Positions 1-8,843 are shown, numbered from the stretch's first letter. The stretch: 64,000 bases of DNA from Crystallibacter sulfonylureivorans_A (GCF_047607445.1 NZ_JBLKRT010000028.1:1-64000); one strand, 5' to 3'. The notes: a model not told the origin generated them from the letters alone. Made by a program: numbers and translations.

Positions 1-108
1 CCGCCGGTCCTCCGCGAACCCTGCCGCGCGGGCAGCGGCGGGGCCCGCCGGTCCCCGCGAAGCTGCCGCGTGCGGGCAGCGGCGGGACCCGCCGGTCCTC
101 CGCGAACC
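1..108. repeat. 44-bp tandem repeat, about 2.5 copies
   Basis: Copies begin at 1, 45 and 89, each opening with CCGCCGGTCC(T)CCGCGAA and holding an internal CTGCCGCG/CGGGCAG inverted repeat that can form a hairpin. The third copy breaks off near 108. The array probably continues left of the window. It sits upstream of menG; no protein-coding sense is evident. Confidence 0.7.
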
Positions 109-195
109 GGCCGTGCGCGGAGCACCCCACCCGCGCAGACCGGGCGCGCACGCGCGGGTTCGCTGGCGGGTGCAGGTCTTTGAGACAATGGACCA

Positions 196-957
196 GTGAA
201 TCGTGCATCGCTGGAGAAGCGCCCGGATGAAGTAGCCGCCATGTTCGATGACGTGGCGCCGAAATACGACCTGGTCAACGATGTGCTGTCGATGGGGCAG
301 ACCCGCCGGTGGCGCCGGATCGTGGTGGATGCGGTAGACGCCGAACGTGGCCAGAAGGTCCTGGACCTGGCTGCCGGAACCGGCACCTCCAGCGAGCCGT
401 ATGCCGACGCCGGCATCCATGTGGTGGCCTGCGATTTCTCGCTGGGCATGCTGCGGGTGGGCAAGCGTCGCCGCCCGGACATCGACTTTGTGGCCGGCGA
501 CGCCACCAGCCTCCCGTTCGCGGACAACTCCTTCGACGCGGTGACCATTTCCTTCGGCCTGCGGAACGTCAGCGATCCGAAGCTGGCGCTGCGCGAGATG
601 CTGCGCGTCACCAAGCCCGGCGGCCGGTTGGTGATCGCCGAGTTCTCGCAGCCGACCTTCGCGCCGTGGCGGACCGTGTACACCGAGTACCTGATGCGGG
701 CGCTGCCGGCGATTGCGTCCAAGATCTCATCCAACCCGGCGTCCTACGTCTACCTGGCCGAGTCCATCCGCGCCTGGCCGAACCAGGACCGGCTGGCGCA
801 ATGGATCACCGGCGAGGGCTGGCAGGACGCGGCCTACCGCAACCTGTCCGGCGGCATCGTTGCCGTCCACCGCGCCACCAAGCCCGGCCGAGAGGACGCC
901 GCCAACACGCGGGCGCAGGCTGAGCTGAAGCACCAGAGCAGCAGGCGCACCCTGTAG
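196..957 (+). CDS. menG: demethylmenaquinone methyltransferase (MenG/UbiE)
   Basis: SAM-dependent C-methyltransferase that makes menaquinone from demethylmenaquinone, the last ring step of the pathway. The 253-residue protein has the UbiE N-terminal signature FDDVAPKYD..NDVLSMG (about 17-34), the SAM-binding motif I LDLAAGTGT (56-64) and the family block FGLRN followed by RVTKPGGRLVIAEFS (about 120-151). The GTG start at 196 is used because the nearby ATG at 188 runs into a stop after three codons. The gene ends 2 bp before the menJ-like gene and heads a likely three-gene menaquinone operon. The C-terminus carries a short charged tail beyond the methyltransferase fold. Confidence 0.93.
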   Translation: MNRASLEKRPDEVAAMFDDVAPKYDLVNDVLSMGQTRRWRRIVVDAVDAERGQKVLDLAAGTGTSSEPYADAGIHVVACDFSLGMLRVGKRRRPDIDFVAGDATSLPFADNSFDAVTISFGLRNVSDPKLALREMLRVTKPGGRLVIAEFSQPTFAPWRTVYTEYLMRALPAIASKISSNPASYVYLAESIRAWPNQDRLAQWITGEGWQDAAYRNLSGGIVAVHRATKPGREDAANTRAQAELKHQSSRRTL

Positions 958-959
958 CC

Positions 960-2297
960 ATGTCAGTTCTGATTGTTGGGGCCGGCCCGGCAGGAGCCAC
1001 AGCGGCGTACTACCTGGCCGCGGCCGGTGTTGATGTGACGGTGCTGGAGAAGACCGCCTTCCCGCGCGAAAAGGTCTGCGGCGACGGCCTGACGCCGCGT
1101 GCCGTCCGCGAGGTGCAGCTGCTCGGCCTGCCGCACGAGGAATCAGCCGGATGGCGCCGGAACCGCGGGTTGCGGCTGATCGCCGGCGGACGGGAGCTGG
1201 AACTGCCCTGGCCGGAGCTGAGCGATTTCCCGGACTACGGGCTGATCCGCACCCGGCTGGGCTTTGACGAGGCACTCGCCCGCCACGCCGAGTCGGCCGG
1301 CGCCGTGGTGCTGGAACGCCATTCCGTCTCCACCGCCCTCAGGGACGACGCCGGACGGGTCATCGGCGTGCGCGCCAACCTGCTGGACGAGCGCGGCCGC
1401 AAGACCGGCGAAACCAAGGACTTCTTCGCCGACGTGGTACTCGCCGCGGACGGCAACTCCACCCGCACCGCGCTGAGCCTGGGCATCGAAAAGCGCGACG
1501 ACCGGCCGCTGGGTGTGGCCGTGCGCACCTACTTCACCTCGCCCCGGCACGACGACGACTGGATGGAGGGCTGGCTGGAACTGCCCGACGCCGCCGGCAA
1601 TCCGTTGCCCGGCTACGGCTGGGTATTCGGTGTGGGGGACGGCACCTCCAATGTGGGCCTGGGCATTCTGAACTCGTCCAAATCCTTCGGCAAGCTGGAC
1701 TACAAGCAGGTGCTTCGCGAGTGGACCGCCGCAATGCCGGCGGACTGGGGTTTCACCGAGGAGAACCAGGTCGGCGAGGTCCGTGGCGCGGCCCTGCCGA
1801 TGGGCTTCAACCGGACGCCGCACTACAGCCCCGGCCTGCTGCTCCTCGGTGACGCCGGGGGCATGGTCAGCCCCTTCAACGGCGAAGGCATCTCCTATGC
1901 GATGGAGTCCGCCCGCTACGCCGCTGAGCTGATCGCCGACGCACATGACCGGCTATCCGGGGCCGGCGGCCAGCTGCTCAGCCGGTCCGGATTCGACGCC
2001 GCGCTGTCCACCTACCCCGGAATCATCCGCGACCAGTGGGGCAGCCACTTCACCCTGGGCCGGATCTTCGCCCAGCTCATCGGCAAACCCGCCGTCATGA
2101 AGGTGGCACTGCGAACAGGAATGCCGGTCCCGCCGCTGATGCGCTTTGTGGTACGCATGCTGGCCAACCTGACAGACTCAGGCGGCAAGGGATTTGAGGA
2201 TAGAGTTATTCATCTGCTGGAGCAGCTCACGCCGCCGGCATCCAACCAGACTGGCGGCAACAAGCCGACCAGCCATACCGCCCCGACGATTAGTTAG
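960..2297 (+). CDS. menJ: geranylgeranyl reductase family FAD protein, MenJ-like
   Basis: FAD-dependent reductase of the geranylgeranyl reductase family, 445 residues. The N-terminus begins directly with the dinucleotide-binding fold VGAGPAGATAA (about 6-16), followed by the family block FPREKVCGDGLTPRAV (about 34-49); a second FAD-contact block LLLGDAGGMVSPFNGEGI lies near 300. Between menG and a polyprenyl synthase, the likely job is saturating one isoprene unit of the menaquinone tail, as MenJ does in mycobacteria, where the same three functions cluster. That assignment is inferred from context; other family members act on chlorophyll or archaeal lipids. The ATG start lies 2 bp after the menG stop. 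Confidence 0.85.
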   Translation: MSVLIVGAGPAGATAAYYLAAAGVDVTVLEKTAFPREKVCGDGLTPRAVREVQLLGLPHEESAGWRRNRGLRLIAGGRELELPWPELSDFPDYGLIRTRLGFDEALARHAESAGAVVLERHSVSTALRDDAGRVIGVRANLLDERGRKTGETKDFFADVVLAADGNSTRTALSLGIEKRDDRPLGVAVRTYFTSPRHDDDWMEGWLELPDAAGNPLPGYGWVFGVGDGTSNVGLGILNSSKSFGKLDYKQVLREWTAAMPADWGFTEENQVGEVRGAALPMGFNRTPHYSPGLLLLGDAGGMVSPFNGEGISYAMESARYAAELIADAHDRLSGAGGQLLSRSGFDAALSTYPGIIRDQWGSHFTLGRIFAQLIGKPAVMKVALRTGMPVPPLMRFVVRMLANLTDSGGKGFEDRVIHLLEQLTPPASNQTGGNKPTSHTAPTIS

Positions 2298-2306
2298 TGT
2301 TGAACC

Positions 2307-3407
2307 GTGACTGACGCTAAACCGAGTTGGACTCCTGCCGGCCAGAACCCGCCGGAGTCGCCGGAGCTGGATACAGCAACCGCCGCCCTTGCCACCAGCT
2401 TGAACCTGCCGGCGGGATTCGACCCGGTGGCCCAGGATGCCGTGCTCGGTCCCGAGGTCTCCACCGCACTGGCCCGGGTGGAGAAGCAGCTGCGTGCAGC
2501 CATTGCTCACTCCGATCCGTTCGCCGACGCCACCAGCCGCCACTTGGTGGAAGCCGGCGGCAAGCGGATCCGCCCGCTGCTGACCATCTTGGCCGCGCAA
2601 CTGGGGAACGGGGCGGTCCCCGACGTGGTGCAGGCCGCCGTCGTTGTTGAGTTGACGCATCTGGCCACGCTGTACCACGACGACGTGATGGACTCCGCCC
2701 CGTACCGGCGCGGCGCCCCGACCGCGCACGAGGTGTGGGGCAATCAGGTGGCCATTCTGGCCGGTGACCTGATCTTCGCCCGCGCCTCGCTGCTGGTCTC
2801 CCAGTTGGGTCCGGAGGCCGTGGGCATCCAGGCCCGGACTTTCGAACGGCTCTGCCTGGGCCAGCTGCACGAAACCGTCGGTCCGCGCGACGACGAGGAC
2901 CCGGTGGAGCACTACCTGTCCGTCATCGCGGACAAGACCGCATCGCTGATCGCCACCTCCGGCCAGCTGGGCGCCATGTTCTCCGGCGCCGGCGAGCAGG
3001 CCGTCAACGTGATGCTGGAGTACGGCGAGAAGGTGGGCGTTGCCTTCCAGTTGGCCGACGATGTCATCGACGTGACCGGACTGAAGGCCAAGTCGGGCAA
3101 GACGCCGGGAACCGACCTGCGCGAAGGCGTACCCACGCTGCCGGTGCTCTTGCTCCGAAAGGCAGCGGCCGACGGCGATGCTACCGCCGCCTCGGTACTG
3201 GCACTGGTGGAGGCAGACCTGAGCTCCGACGAGGCCCTGGCCGAGGCCGTCACCGCGCTGCGCGCACACCCGGTCACGGCGCAGGCCTGGTCCATCGCGG
3301 GCGAGTGGGCCGACGCCGCCAAGGCGTCCCTGGACCCGCTGCCGGAGAGCACGGTGAAGTTCGCGCTGACGGCCTTCGCCGAAGCCGTCGTCGACCGCGA
3401 GGTCTAG
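2307..3407 (+). CDS. polyprenyl diphosphate synthase (menaquinone tail)
   Basis: Trans-polyprenyl diphosphate synthase of 366 residues that chains isopentenyl diphosphate into the long tail attached to menaquinone. Both aspartate-rich motifs are intact: the first, DDVMD at about 125-129 followed by RRGAPTAH, and the second, DDVID at about 251-255. GGKRIRP (about 84-90) is the usual substrate-binding block. Product length, probably C40-C45, cannot be read from the sequence. GTG start 9 bp after the previous stop, third gene of the menG-menJ operon. About 50 residues precede the conserved core, longer than in minimal family members. Confidence 0.92.
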   Translation: MTDAKPSWTPAGQNPPESPELDTATAALATSLNLPAGFDPVAQDAVLGPEVSTALARVEKQLRAAIAHSDPFADATSRHLVEAGGKRIRPLLTILAAQLGNGAVPDVVQAAVVVELTHLATLYHDDVMDSAPYRRGAPTAHEVWGNQVAILAGDLIFARASLLVSQLGPEAVGIQARTFERLCLGQLHETVGPRDDEDPVEHYLSVIADKTASLIATSGQLGAMFSGAGEQAVNVMLEYGEKVGVAFQLADDVIDVTGLKAKSGKTPGTDLREGVPTLPVLLLRKAAADGDATAASVLALVEADLSSDEALAEAVTALRAHPVTAQAWSIAGEWADAAKASLDPLPESTVKFALTAFAEAVVDREV

Positions 3408-3446
3408 TCCCACCCCCGCACAGATCGCGTCCCCTAAACTGACCCG

Positions 3447-4085
3447 ATGAGCATAGAACAGGCCCTGTTGTCCTTTGCTTTGGTGGCCGGTCTGCTGACC
3501 TTGGTGCCGGGTATGGACACGGCGCTGGTGCTCCGTTCGGCCGTCAGCCAAGGGCGCGGCAGAGCCTACGCCACCGCGCTGGGCATCAGCACCGAGGCCC
3601 TGGTCTGGGGAATTGCGGCGGCGGTCGGGGCTTCGGCCCTGCTGGCCGCCTCGGAGACAGCGTTCACGGTGCTGAAGATCGCCGGCGCTGCCTACATGGT
3701 CTGGCTGGGCGGCCGGATGCTCTGGAAGTCGTTCCGGAGGCCGGACCCGCACGTGGCCGCCGTGGCGGAACCCGAAGCTTCGGCATCGTACGCCAGGGCC
3801 TGGTTCACCGGGGTGGGGACCAATCTGCTGAACCCGAAGGTCGGCGTGTTCTACATGGCGATGATCCCGCAGTTCATTCCGCCGGATGTCTCGCCGGCGT
3901 TGATGGGCACCGCGCTGGCCCTGGTGCACAACCTCGAAGGACTGCTGTTCTTCTCAGCCATCATTTGGGGCACGCATGTTGCCCGCAAGTGGCTGCGCAC
4001 GCCGGCGGTTGTGCGGGCGATCGACCGGATCACCGGGACCGTGTTGGTCGGCTTCGGCGTGGCGCTGGCGGCGGAAGCCCGGTAA
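3447..4085 (+). CDS. LysE/RhtB family amino-acid exporter
   Basis: Integral membrane protein of 212 residues, with about six hydrophobic segments. Family features include the opening block LTLVPGMDTALVLRSAVSQGRGRAYATALG (near residues 18-47, given here only as its known position and start) and the central NLLNPKVGVFYMAMIPQF. These proteins export amino acids such as lysine, threonine or homoserine; the substrate here is unknown. ATG at 3447, 39 bp after the polyprenyl synthase, so it may be read with that operon or alone. A short direct repeat overlaps its stop codon. Confidence 0.88.
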   Translation: MSIEQALLSFALVAGLLTLVPGMDTALVLRSAVSQGRGRAYATALGISTEALVWGIAAAVGASALLAASETAFTVLKIAGAAYMVWLGGRMLWKSFRRPDPHVAAVAEPEASASYARAWFTGVGTNLLNPKVGVFYMAMIPQFIPPDVSPALMGTALALVHNLEGLLFFSAIIWGTHVARKWLRTPAVVRAIDRITGTVLVGFGVALAAEAR

Positions 4086-4126
4086 GAGAAACCACGGAAG
4101 CCCCGTAAGAGAACCACGGAAGCTCC
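4082..4126. repeat. short direct repeat at the lysE-family stop codon
   Basis: Two adjacent copies (4082-4104 and 4105-4126) share GTAAGAGAA(A)CCACGGAAGC(C/T)CC. The first copy contains the TAA stop of the exporter gene, so the duplication probably arose at the gene end. No function can be assigned. Confidence 0.65.
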
Positions 4127-4166
4127 GCGGGCCGCCGCGGCTCCTCAGCCAGCCAAGTGAGCGGGT

Positions 4167-4595
4167 TTAGTCTTCGTCCTCGTCGCCGAAGACCCACTCG
4201 AACATGTCGAAGACGAACTCGCTGAAGGTGGCCTCTTCGCTCTGCCACCGGGGCTTTGGCCCGTTCGTGCGGATCCAGACAATGGGGTCCGGCACGTCCA
4301 GGTGCTCGGACTTGAAGCCCCAGTTCGCTTCTTCGTCCATCTCGTCCAGGAACAGCAGGTAGCCGTCCTCGATCTCAAGTTCATCCGGGTCGAAGAAGAA
4401 ATCGTGGGCTTCCATCAGGTCCTCGCAGCCGCCCAGCGCGTGGTAGAACTCCACCAGCGCCTGCGGAACCTGGAACTTGTGCTCGCCCAGCTGCCCTTCC
4501 AGCTCGTCATAGGAGATGCCGTCGTCTTCGGTCCACGCCCGGTCCAGGTACTTGGGCACGAGGGCACGGAACTTGTCCACGAACATTTCGGGCAT
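4167..4595 (-). CDS. SMI1/KNR4 (SUKH)-like protein
   Basis: A 142-residue, very acidic protein ending in a DED-rich tail. The layout (W.EDDGISYDELE, then an ALGG turn, a DFFFDPDELE strand and YLLFLDE followed by WGF) fits the SMI1/KNR4-type SUKH fold, a family rich in immunity proteins against secreted toxins. The start at 4595 is preceded by AGGGAGA at good spacing, while the frame upstream looks non-coding. No toxin gene is next to it; the type VII toxin module is 25 kb away. Family assignment is by pattern and only moderately certain. Confidence 0.65.
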   Translation of the reverse strand: MPEMFVDKFRALVPKYLDRAWTEDDGISYDELEGQLGEHKFQVPQALVEFYHALGGCEDLMEAHDFFFDPDELEIEDGYLLFLDEMDEEANWGFKSEHLDVPDPIVWIRTNGPKPRWQSEEATFSEFVFDMFEWVFGDEDED

Positions 4596-4700
4596 GGTTT
4601 CTCCCTGGAATGGTTGGTCGGAGGGCTTGGCTACCATCCTATGTGGCCGCCCCGACTGGCTCGAACCGCTCGTGCTGAGCTTCACCCGATGTCCGACCCA

Positions 4701-5324
4701 TCACTCCCGGCGCCGGGTGGCCAGCCCTGGGTAGTCGATCACGATGCCGTCCGAGTCCACCACCATCTCGGCGCTGAAGTCGCCGGAGCTGAAGGTGACA
4801 GCGGCAGTCCCGGTGCCGTCGTCGTACGCGCGGGAGCCGCTGTAGATCTTTTGCCGGCCCAGTACCCGCAGGCTGGGCATCTCCACCCACGCCACCGTCA
4901 GCTCTGCGGCGGACTCCGCGTCGTGGACCAGCCCCAGCCGCAGGATCGGCATGGTGTTGGTGGCCGGGCACAATCCCAGGTCACAGTCCACCGCCCCGGT
5001 CAGCGACGCCGGGTCGACGATGCCCGGCTCCGGCAGGTCGGTGTCCCCGGAGACCTTCGTCGCCGCGCTCCAGCTGCCGTCCGTGGCACGGTCCAGCACC
5101 AGGTACCTGCTCCAGCCCCTTCCGTGCACGGAGACCGTGAGGTTCTCGGTGAACCAATTGTCGGTGGTGGTCAGCGACCAGCTTGCGGCGTAGTCGGCGG
5201 TGCGGGAGGCGCCGTGAGCGCTGAGCCGTTCGGGCTCCAGATTGATGGTGGCGGTGTCGGCGCGCTGCGGATCGTCCGTTCCCAGCCAGGTCACCGTGCG
5301 GCTCTCGTGCGTCTCGTGTCCCAT
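4701..5324 (-). CDS. putative glycolipid-binding family protein
   Basis: Cytoplasmic beta-rich protein of 207 residues with no signal peptide. It resembles the putative glycolipid-binding family (formerly DUF1089), seen in SVHGRGWSRYLVLDRATDGSW near the middle and the closing FSAEMVVDSDGIVIDYPGLATR. The biochemical role is not established. The start at 5324 gives a family-like beginning (MGHETHESRTVTW); the upstream extension of the frame is proline/alanine-rich and probably not translated. It lies between the SUKH-like gene and the PucR regulator on the same strand. Confidence 0.7.
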   Translation of the reverse strand: MGHETHESRTVTWLGTDDPQRADTATINLEPERLSAHGASRTADYAASWSLTTTDNWFTENLTVSVHGRGWSRYLVLDRATDGSWSAATKVSGDTDLPEPGIVDPASLTGAVDCDLGLCPATNTMPILRLGLVHDAESAAELTVAWVEMPSLRVLGRQKIYSGSRAYDDGTGTAAVTFSSGDFSAEMVVDSDGIVIDYPGLATRRRE

Positions 5325-5454
5325 GACCCCCAGCCTTGTGCCTGCGCCCGGTTCTGACAAGGGGTCGGCGGCAGCGGCACGGCCGGCGCAGAGCGGCGGC
5401 GGCACCGGCACCGGCCGCGGCGGCCGGCGGCGGTGGCCGGGCTCGGGCCTGGGA

Positions 5455-6888
5455 TTAGCCTTGCGACGCCGCGTCGGAGCCCAGCCGCCGAACCGTCAGG
5501 GCCAGCCACAGGTGCACCCGGTCCGCGGTCAGGGCAGGGTCGTAGCCGGTCAGTTCCACAATCTGGGACAACCGGTAGCGAACCGAGTTCCGGTGCAGTC
5601 CCAGCTCCTCCGCCACGGCGGCTACCGATCCGTTCAGCTCCAGGTAGGTCTGCAGCGTGGACAGCAGGGCGGCATCATGCGCGGCGTCGAAATCGGCCAG
5701 CGGATCCAGCGCTTCCGCCGCCAGGTCGCTCAGCGGCACGTCTTCCGAGGCCAGCAGGAGGGACGTCAGAGAGAGCCGCTGCGGCCCGTTCAGCCGGCCG
5801 CCGCGGCCCACGGCTTCCTTGGCCTCGAAGTAGCTCCAGCGCAAGCCGTTCGCCTGGGCGTAGCTGCCGCCCACGCCCACCGTCGCGGTGAGGCCCGCGC
5901 TCTGCAGGTAGGAGCTTAGCTCCCGGCCCAGCGCTTCACCCGATTCGGTGGCCTGCACCACCAGCACCAGTCGGTCGTCGACCAGACCGGTCACCACGCC
6001 GTCGAAGGAGGCGGGCAGCGGCAACGTGGGCAGCGCGCGGCGCTGGGTTCCGGCCACCTGCACCATGATGACCAGTTGCCGCCGTCCGGCGTCAATCCCC
6101 ACATTGCTCAGCCGCAGTGACGCGTCGCCGCCCTGCAGCACGCCCCCCACCACATCCAGCAGCACCTGCCCCACGGAGCGTCGGTCGGTCGCGCGGCGAT
6201 GGGCCTGGTTGCTTAGTTCCAGGCTGATCAGGCTTTGCGCATAGTCCACGATGGCGTTGCGTTCGTAGGGCTCGGCCAGCGCCAGCGTGCAGCGGTCCTT
6301 CAGGCCGGTGGCAATCGGGACCTCGTGCCATCCACCGCGCCCGCCGCCGGTCCCGTAGATCTGGGTGCCGTATTGGGAAAGCACGACGTCGGTGCCCACC
6401 ATCGCGGCGAGCTTCCGCAGCAGCGCGGGGAGACCTCCACCGCCCAGCAGCGAGGCCGCCAGCGCCTGGTGGTCCTTGAGCAGGTGCTCCAGCCGGTTGT
6501 AGTGGTCGGCGGAGATCGCATCGGCCACCATCTTGCTGATCGCCACGAATGGGGTTTCGTAGGGCACCTCAAAGACCGGCAGTTCAAGCTCGTTGGCCGC
6601 GGCCAGCACCCCCGGCGGGACCTTGCGATGCGTGAGCCCGAGCGCGAAGCCCATGCCCACTGCGCCCGCCTGGTGGACGCGTGCCACGAATTTGCGCTGC
6701 GCGGCCGCGGTCTTCTGCCGCAGGCCGGTAGTCAGCACCACTTCGCCGCCGCTCAGGAAAGGCAGCGGATCCTCCAGTTCGGTGGACGCCACCCAGGTGA
6801 TGGGCGCGTCGGGGTCGCCCTGCGCGGTGCCAACCAGCGACAGGTGAAGCGACGGAGAGGCGAGAAGGTTGGCAAGAGTGACAGCCAT
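5455..6888 (-). CDS. PucR family transcriptional regulator
   Basis: 477-residue regulator with an N-terminal PucR ligand-sensing domain (starting TLANLLASPSLHL), a central GGDEF-like segment and a C-terminal HTH_30 helix-turn-helix (GSVAAVAEELGLHRNSVRYRL, about 435-455). PucR proteins regulate purine, amino-acid or GABA use. It is divergent from an NSS transporter, MetS subunit and gabT, so it probably controls those genes. Start at 6888 chosen because TACAAT (6900-6895) sits only 6 bp upstream, which suggests a leaderless transcript; longer in-frame starts would place that promoter inside the gene. Confidence 0.85.
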   Translation of the reverse strand: MAVTLANLLASPSLHLSLVGTAQGDPDAPITWVASTELEDPLPFLSGGEVVLTTGLRQKTAAAQRKFVARVHQAGAVGMGFALGLTHRKVPPGVLAAANELELPVFEVPYETPFVAISKMVADAISADHYNRLEHLLKDHQALAASLLGGGGLPALLRKLAAMVGTDVVLSQYGTQIYGTGGGRGGWHEVPIATGLKDRCTLALAEPYERNAIVDYAQSLISLELSNQAHRRATDRRSVGQVLLDVVGGVLQGGDASLRLSNVGIDAGRRQLVIMVQVAGTQRRALPTLPLPASFDGVVTGLVDDRLVLVVQATESGEALGRELSSYLQSAGLTATVGVGGSYAQANGLRWSYFEAKEAVGRGGRLNGPQRLSLTSLLLASEDVPLSDLAAEALDPLADFDAAHDAALLSTLQTYLELNGSVAAVAEELGLHRNSVRYRLSQIVELTGYDPALTADRVHLWLALTVRRLGSDAASQG

Positions 6889-6924
6889 GTTCCCATTGTA
6901 CGATTCAGTGTTGTGCAGGTGCAC
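6889..6924 (-). promoter_or_regulatory. pucR-type promoter with palindrome in the -35 region
   Basis: Reading the minus strand, TACAAT at 6900-6895 is a good -10 hexamer 6 bp from the regulator ATG, consistent with leaderless transcription. The perfect palindrome GTGCAGGTGCAC at 6913-6924 falls over the expected -35 position and is a candidate operator for autoregulation. No good -35 hexamer is visible, as expected for an activated or repressed promoter. Functional role is inferred. Confidence 0.4.
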
Positions 6925-7120
6925 TGTGACGCAGGATGCAGATGCCGTTGCGCAGAACCGCATCATTGCTGGGGACAGCACCTGCTTTAGGGCGCGCAAT
7001 GCCGGACAGCGGCGGTTGGACTTGGTTCCGCGGTTTCCGGGGTTGGCAGGGCGCCACTAGGATGGTCCGCGGCGTAACAGCCGTCACAGCACCGAATTCC
7101 CTACACTTTGAGGTCCATCA

Positions 7121-8692
7121 ATGAGTTCCCCTTCACCGCAAGCCGCGCCGGGCGTCAAGCCCAAGCGAGAGATGTGGTCCACACGCAAGGTGTTCATCCT
7201 CGCGGCGATCGGCTCTGCCGTTGGCCTGGGCAACATCTGGCGCTTCCCGTATGTCGCCTACGAAAACGGCGGCGGCGCCTTCATCATTCCGTACCTGGTG
7301 GCTCTGCTGACCGCCGGCATTCCACTGCTGTTCCTGGACTACGCCGTGGGGCACCGCCACCGTGGATCCGCACCGCTGGCGTACCGCCGACTGGCCCGTG
7401 GCGCCGAAGGACTGGGCTGGTGGCAGGTGGCGATCTGCTTTGTCATCTGCGTGTACTACGCGGTGATCATCGCGTGGGCCGCGATGTACATGATCTTTTC
7501 GGTCACCGAAGCGTGGGGTGACGACCCGGCAGGGTTCTTCATCGGCTCCTTCCTGCAGGTGAGCGAGGACGTGAACATCGGCTTCGATTTCGTGCCCATG
7601 GTCCTGATCCCGCTGATTGTGGTCTGGGCTGTGGTCCTGCTGGTGCTGGCAGCGGGGGTGCAGAAGGGCATTGGACGGGCGAACATCATCTTCCTGCCGC
7701 TGCTGCTGGTCATGTTCCTCATCTTGGTAGTTCAGTCGCTGTTCCTGCCGGGTGCCGCCGACGGACTGAACGCCCTGTTCACTCCGGACTGGGGCGCGCT
7801 CACCAACACCACGGTCTGGGCCGCGGCCTACGGCCAGATCTTCTTCTCCCTGTCCGTGGCCTTCGGCATCATGGTCACTTACGCGTCCTACCTCAAGCAC
7901 AAGACGGACCTGACCGGCTCCGGCTTCGTGGTGGGCTTTGCGAACTCCGGCTTCGAGATCCTGGCCGGCATCGGTGTTTTCGCCGCGGTGGGCTTCATGG
8001 CCTTCAGCGCCGGCGCCGAAGTCGGCGATGTTGCCGCCGGCGGCATCGGCCTGGCGTTCATCGCGTTCCCCACCATCATTTCCGAGGCGCCGCTGGGCGG
8101 ACTTCTGGGCGTGCTGTTCTTCGGTTCACTGGTGTTCGCCGGCTTCACCTCGCTGATCAGCATCATCGAGGTCATCATCGCGGCGGTGCAGGACAAGTTG
8201 GGGATGGGCCGGGTCAAGACCACCTGGTGCGTGGGCATCCCGCTGGCACTGATTTCCATCCTGCTGTTCCCGACCACCACGGGCCTGAACCTGCTGGACG
8301 TCACCGACGCGTTCGTCAACAACTTCGGCATCATGGCGTGTGCCCTGGTGACCGTGCTGCTCGTGACCTACGGCTTCCGTAAATTGCCGCTGCTGGGCCG
8401 GCACGTCAGCGAGGTGTCTTCCATCAAGCTGGGTCTGTGGTGGCGGATCATGGTCGGGATCGTCTCGCCGATTGTGCTGGGCTACATCCTGATCAGCGAA
8501 GTGATCAAGAGGATCCAGGAAGGCTACGGCGATCCGGCCATGCCCGACTGGTTTGTCGGTGTCTTCGGCTGGGGGATGGCCGGCGCGCTCATCGTCGTGT
8601 CCTTCCTGCTCTCGCTGATTCCGTGGGGCAAGAACTCGGCCGCCAACGATCCGGAACTCGATTCCCCAACCCTTCAGGAGGCACAACGATGA
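7121..8692 (+). CDS. sodium-dependent transporter, NSS/SNF family
   Basis: Twelve-helix neurotransmitter:sodium symporter family protein, 523 residues, that takes up amino acids or related compounds with sodium. TM1 shows the unwound binding-site signature GSAVGLGNIWRFPY (about 31-44) and GGGAF shortly after. It overlaps the next gene, a MetS-like small subunit, by 4 bp (ATGA), an arrangement seen for MetP/MetS-type transporters of actinobacteria. Being in front of gabT, the substrate may be GABA, beta-alanine or another amino acid; this is inference. ATG start with AGG upstream. Confidence 0.92.
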   Translation: MSSPSPQAAPGVKPKREMWSTRKVFILAAIGSAVGLGNIWRFPYVAYENGGGAFIIPYLVALLTAGIPLLFLDYAVGHRHRGSAPLAYRRLARGAEGLGWWQVAICFVICVYYAVIIAWAAMYMIFSVTEAWGDDPAGFFIGSFLQVSEDVNIGFDFVPMVLIPLIVVWAVVLLVLAAGVQKGIGRANIIFLPLLLVMFLILVVQSLFLPGAADGLNALFTPDWGALTNTTVWAAAYGQIFFSLSVAFGIMVTYASYLKHKTDLTGSGFVVGFANSGFEILAGIGVFAAVGFMAFSAGAEVGDVAAGGIGLAFIAFPTIISEAPLGGLLGVLFFGSLVFAGFTSLISIIEVIIAAVQDKLGMGRVKTTWCVGIPLALISILLFPTTTGLNLLDVTDAFVNNFGIMACALVTVLLVTYGFRKLPLLGRHVSEVSSIKLGLWWRIMVGIVSPIVLGYILISEVIKRIQEGYGDPAMPDWFVGVFGWGMAGALIVVSFLLSLIPWGKNSAANDPELDSPTLQEAQR

Positions 8693-8826
8693 GCACCGCA
8701 GCGATCGTGATGTTGATCATCGCCATCATTACCGTATGGGGTGGGTTGGCCCTGGCCCTGATGAACCTCACCCGCCACCCTGAGGACGACGGCGCCATGC
8801 CGGCAGAGCACGCACCGGAGCTCTGA
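8689..8826 (+). CDS. MetS-like small subunit of NSS transporter
   Basis: A 45-residue protein with one hydrophobic helix (AIVMLIIAIITVWGGLALALMNL) followed by a short acidic/proline tail. The size, the WGG turn and the position overlapping the NSS gene by 4 bp match the MetS family of small partners needed by MetP-type transporters in corynebacteria. CAGGAGGCAC just before the ATG is a strong ribosome-binding site. Probably stabilises or activates the adjacent transporter in the membrane. Confidence 0.8.
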   Translation: MSTAAIVMLIIAIITVWGGLALALMNLTRHPEDDGAMPAEHAPEL

Positions 8827-8843
8827 ACCAGCTGCCGTTTCCC

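Noticed and set aside
2178..3929. 583-codon minus-strand frame across menJ, the synthase and the LysE gene
   Set aside because: It is antisense to well-supported genes and its composition (Arg/Gly/His/Gln-rich) is the usual mirror of high-GC coding sequence; no domain seen.
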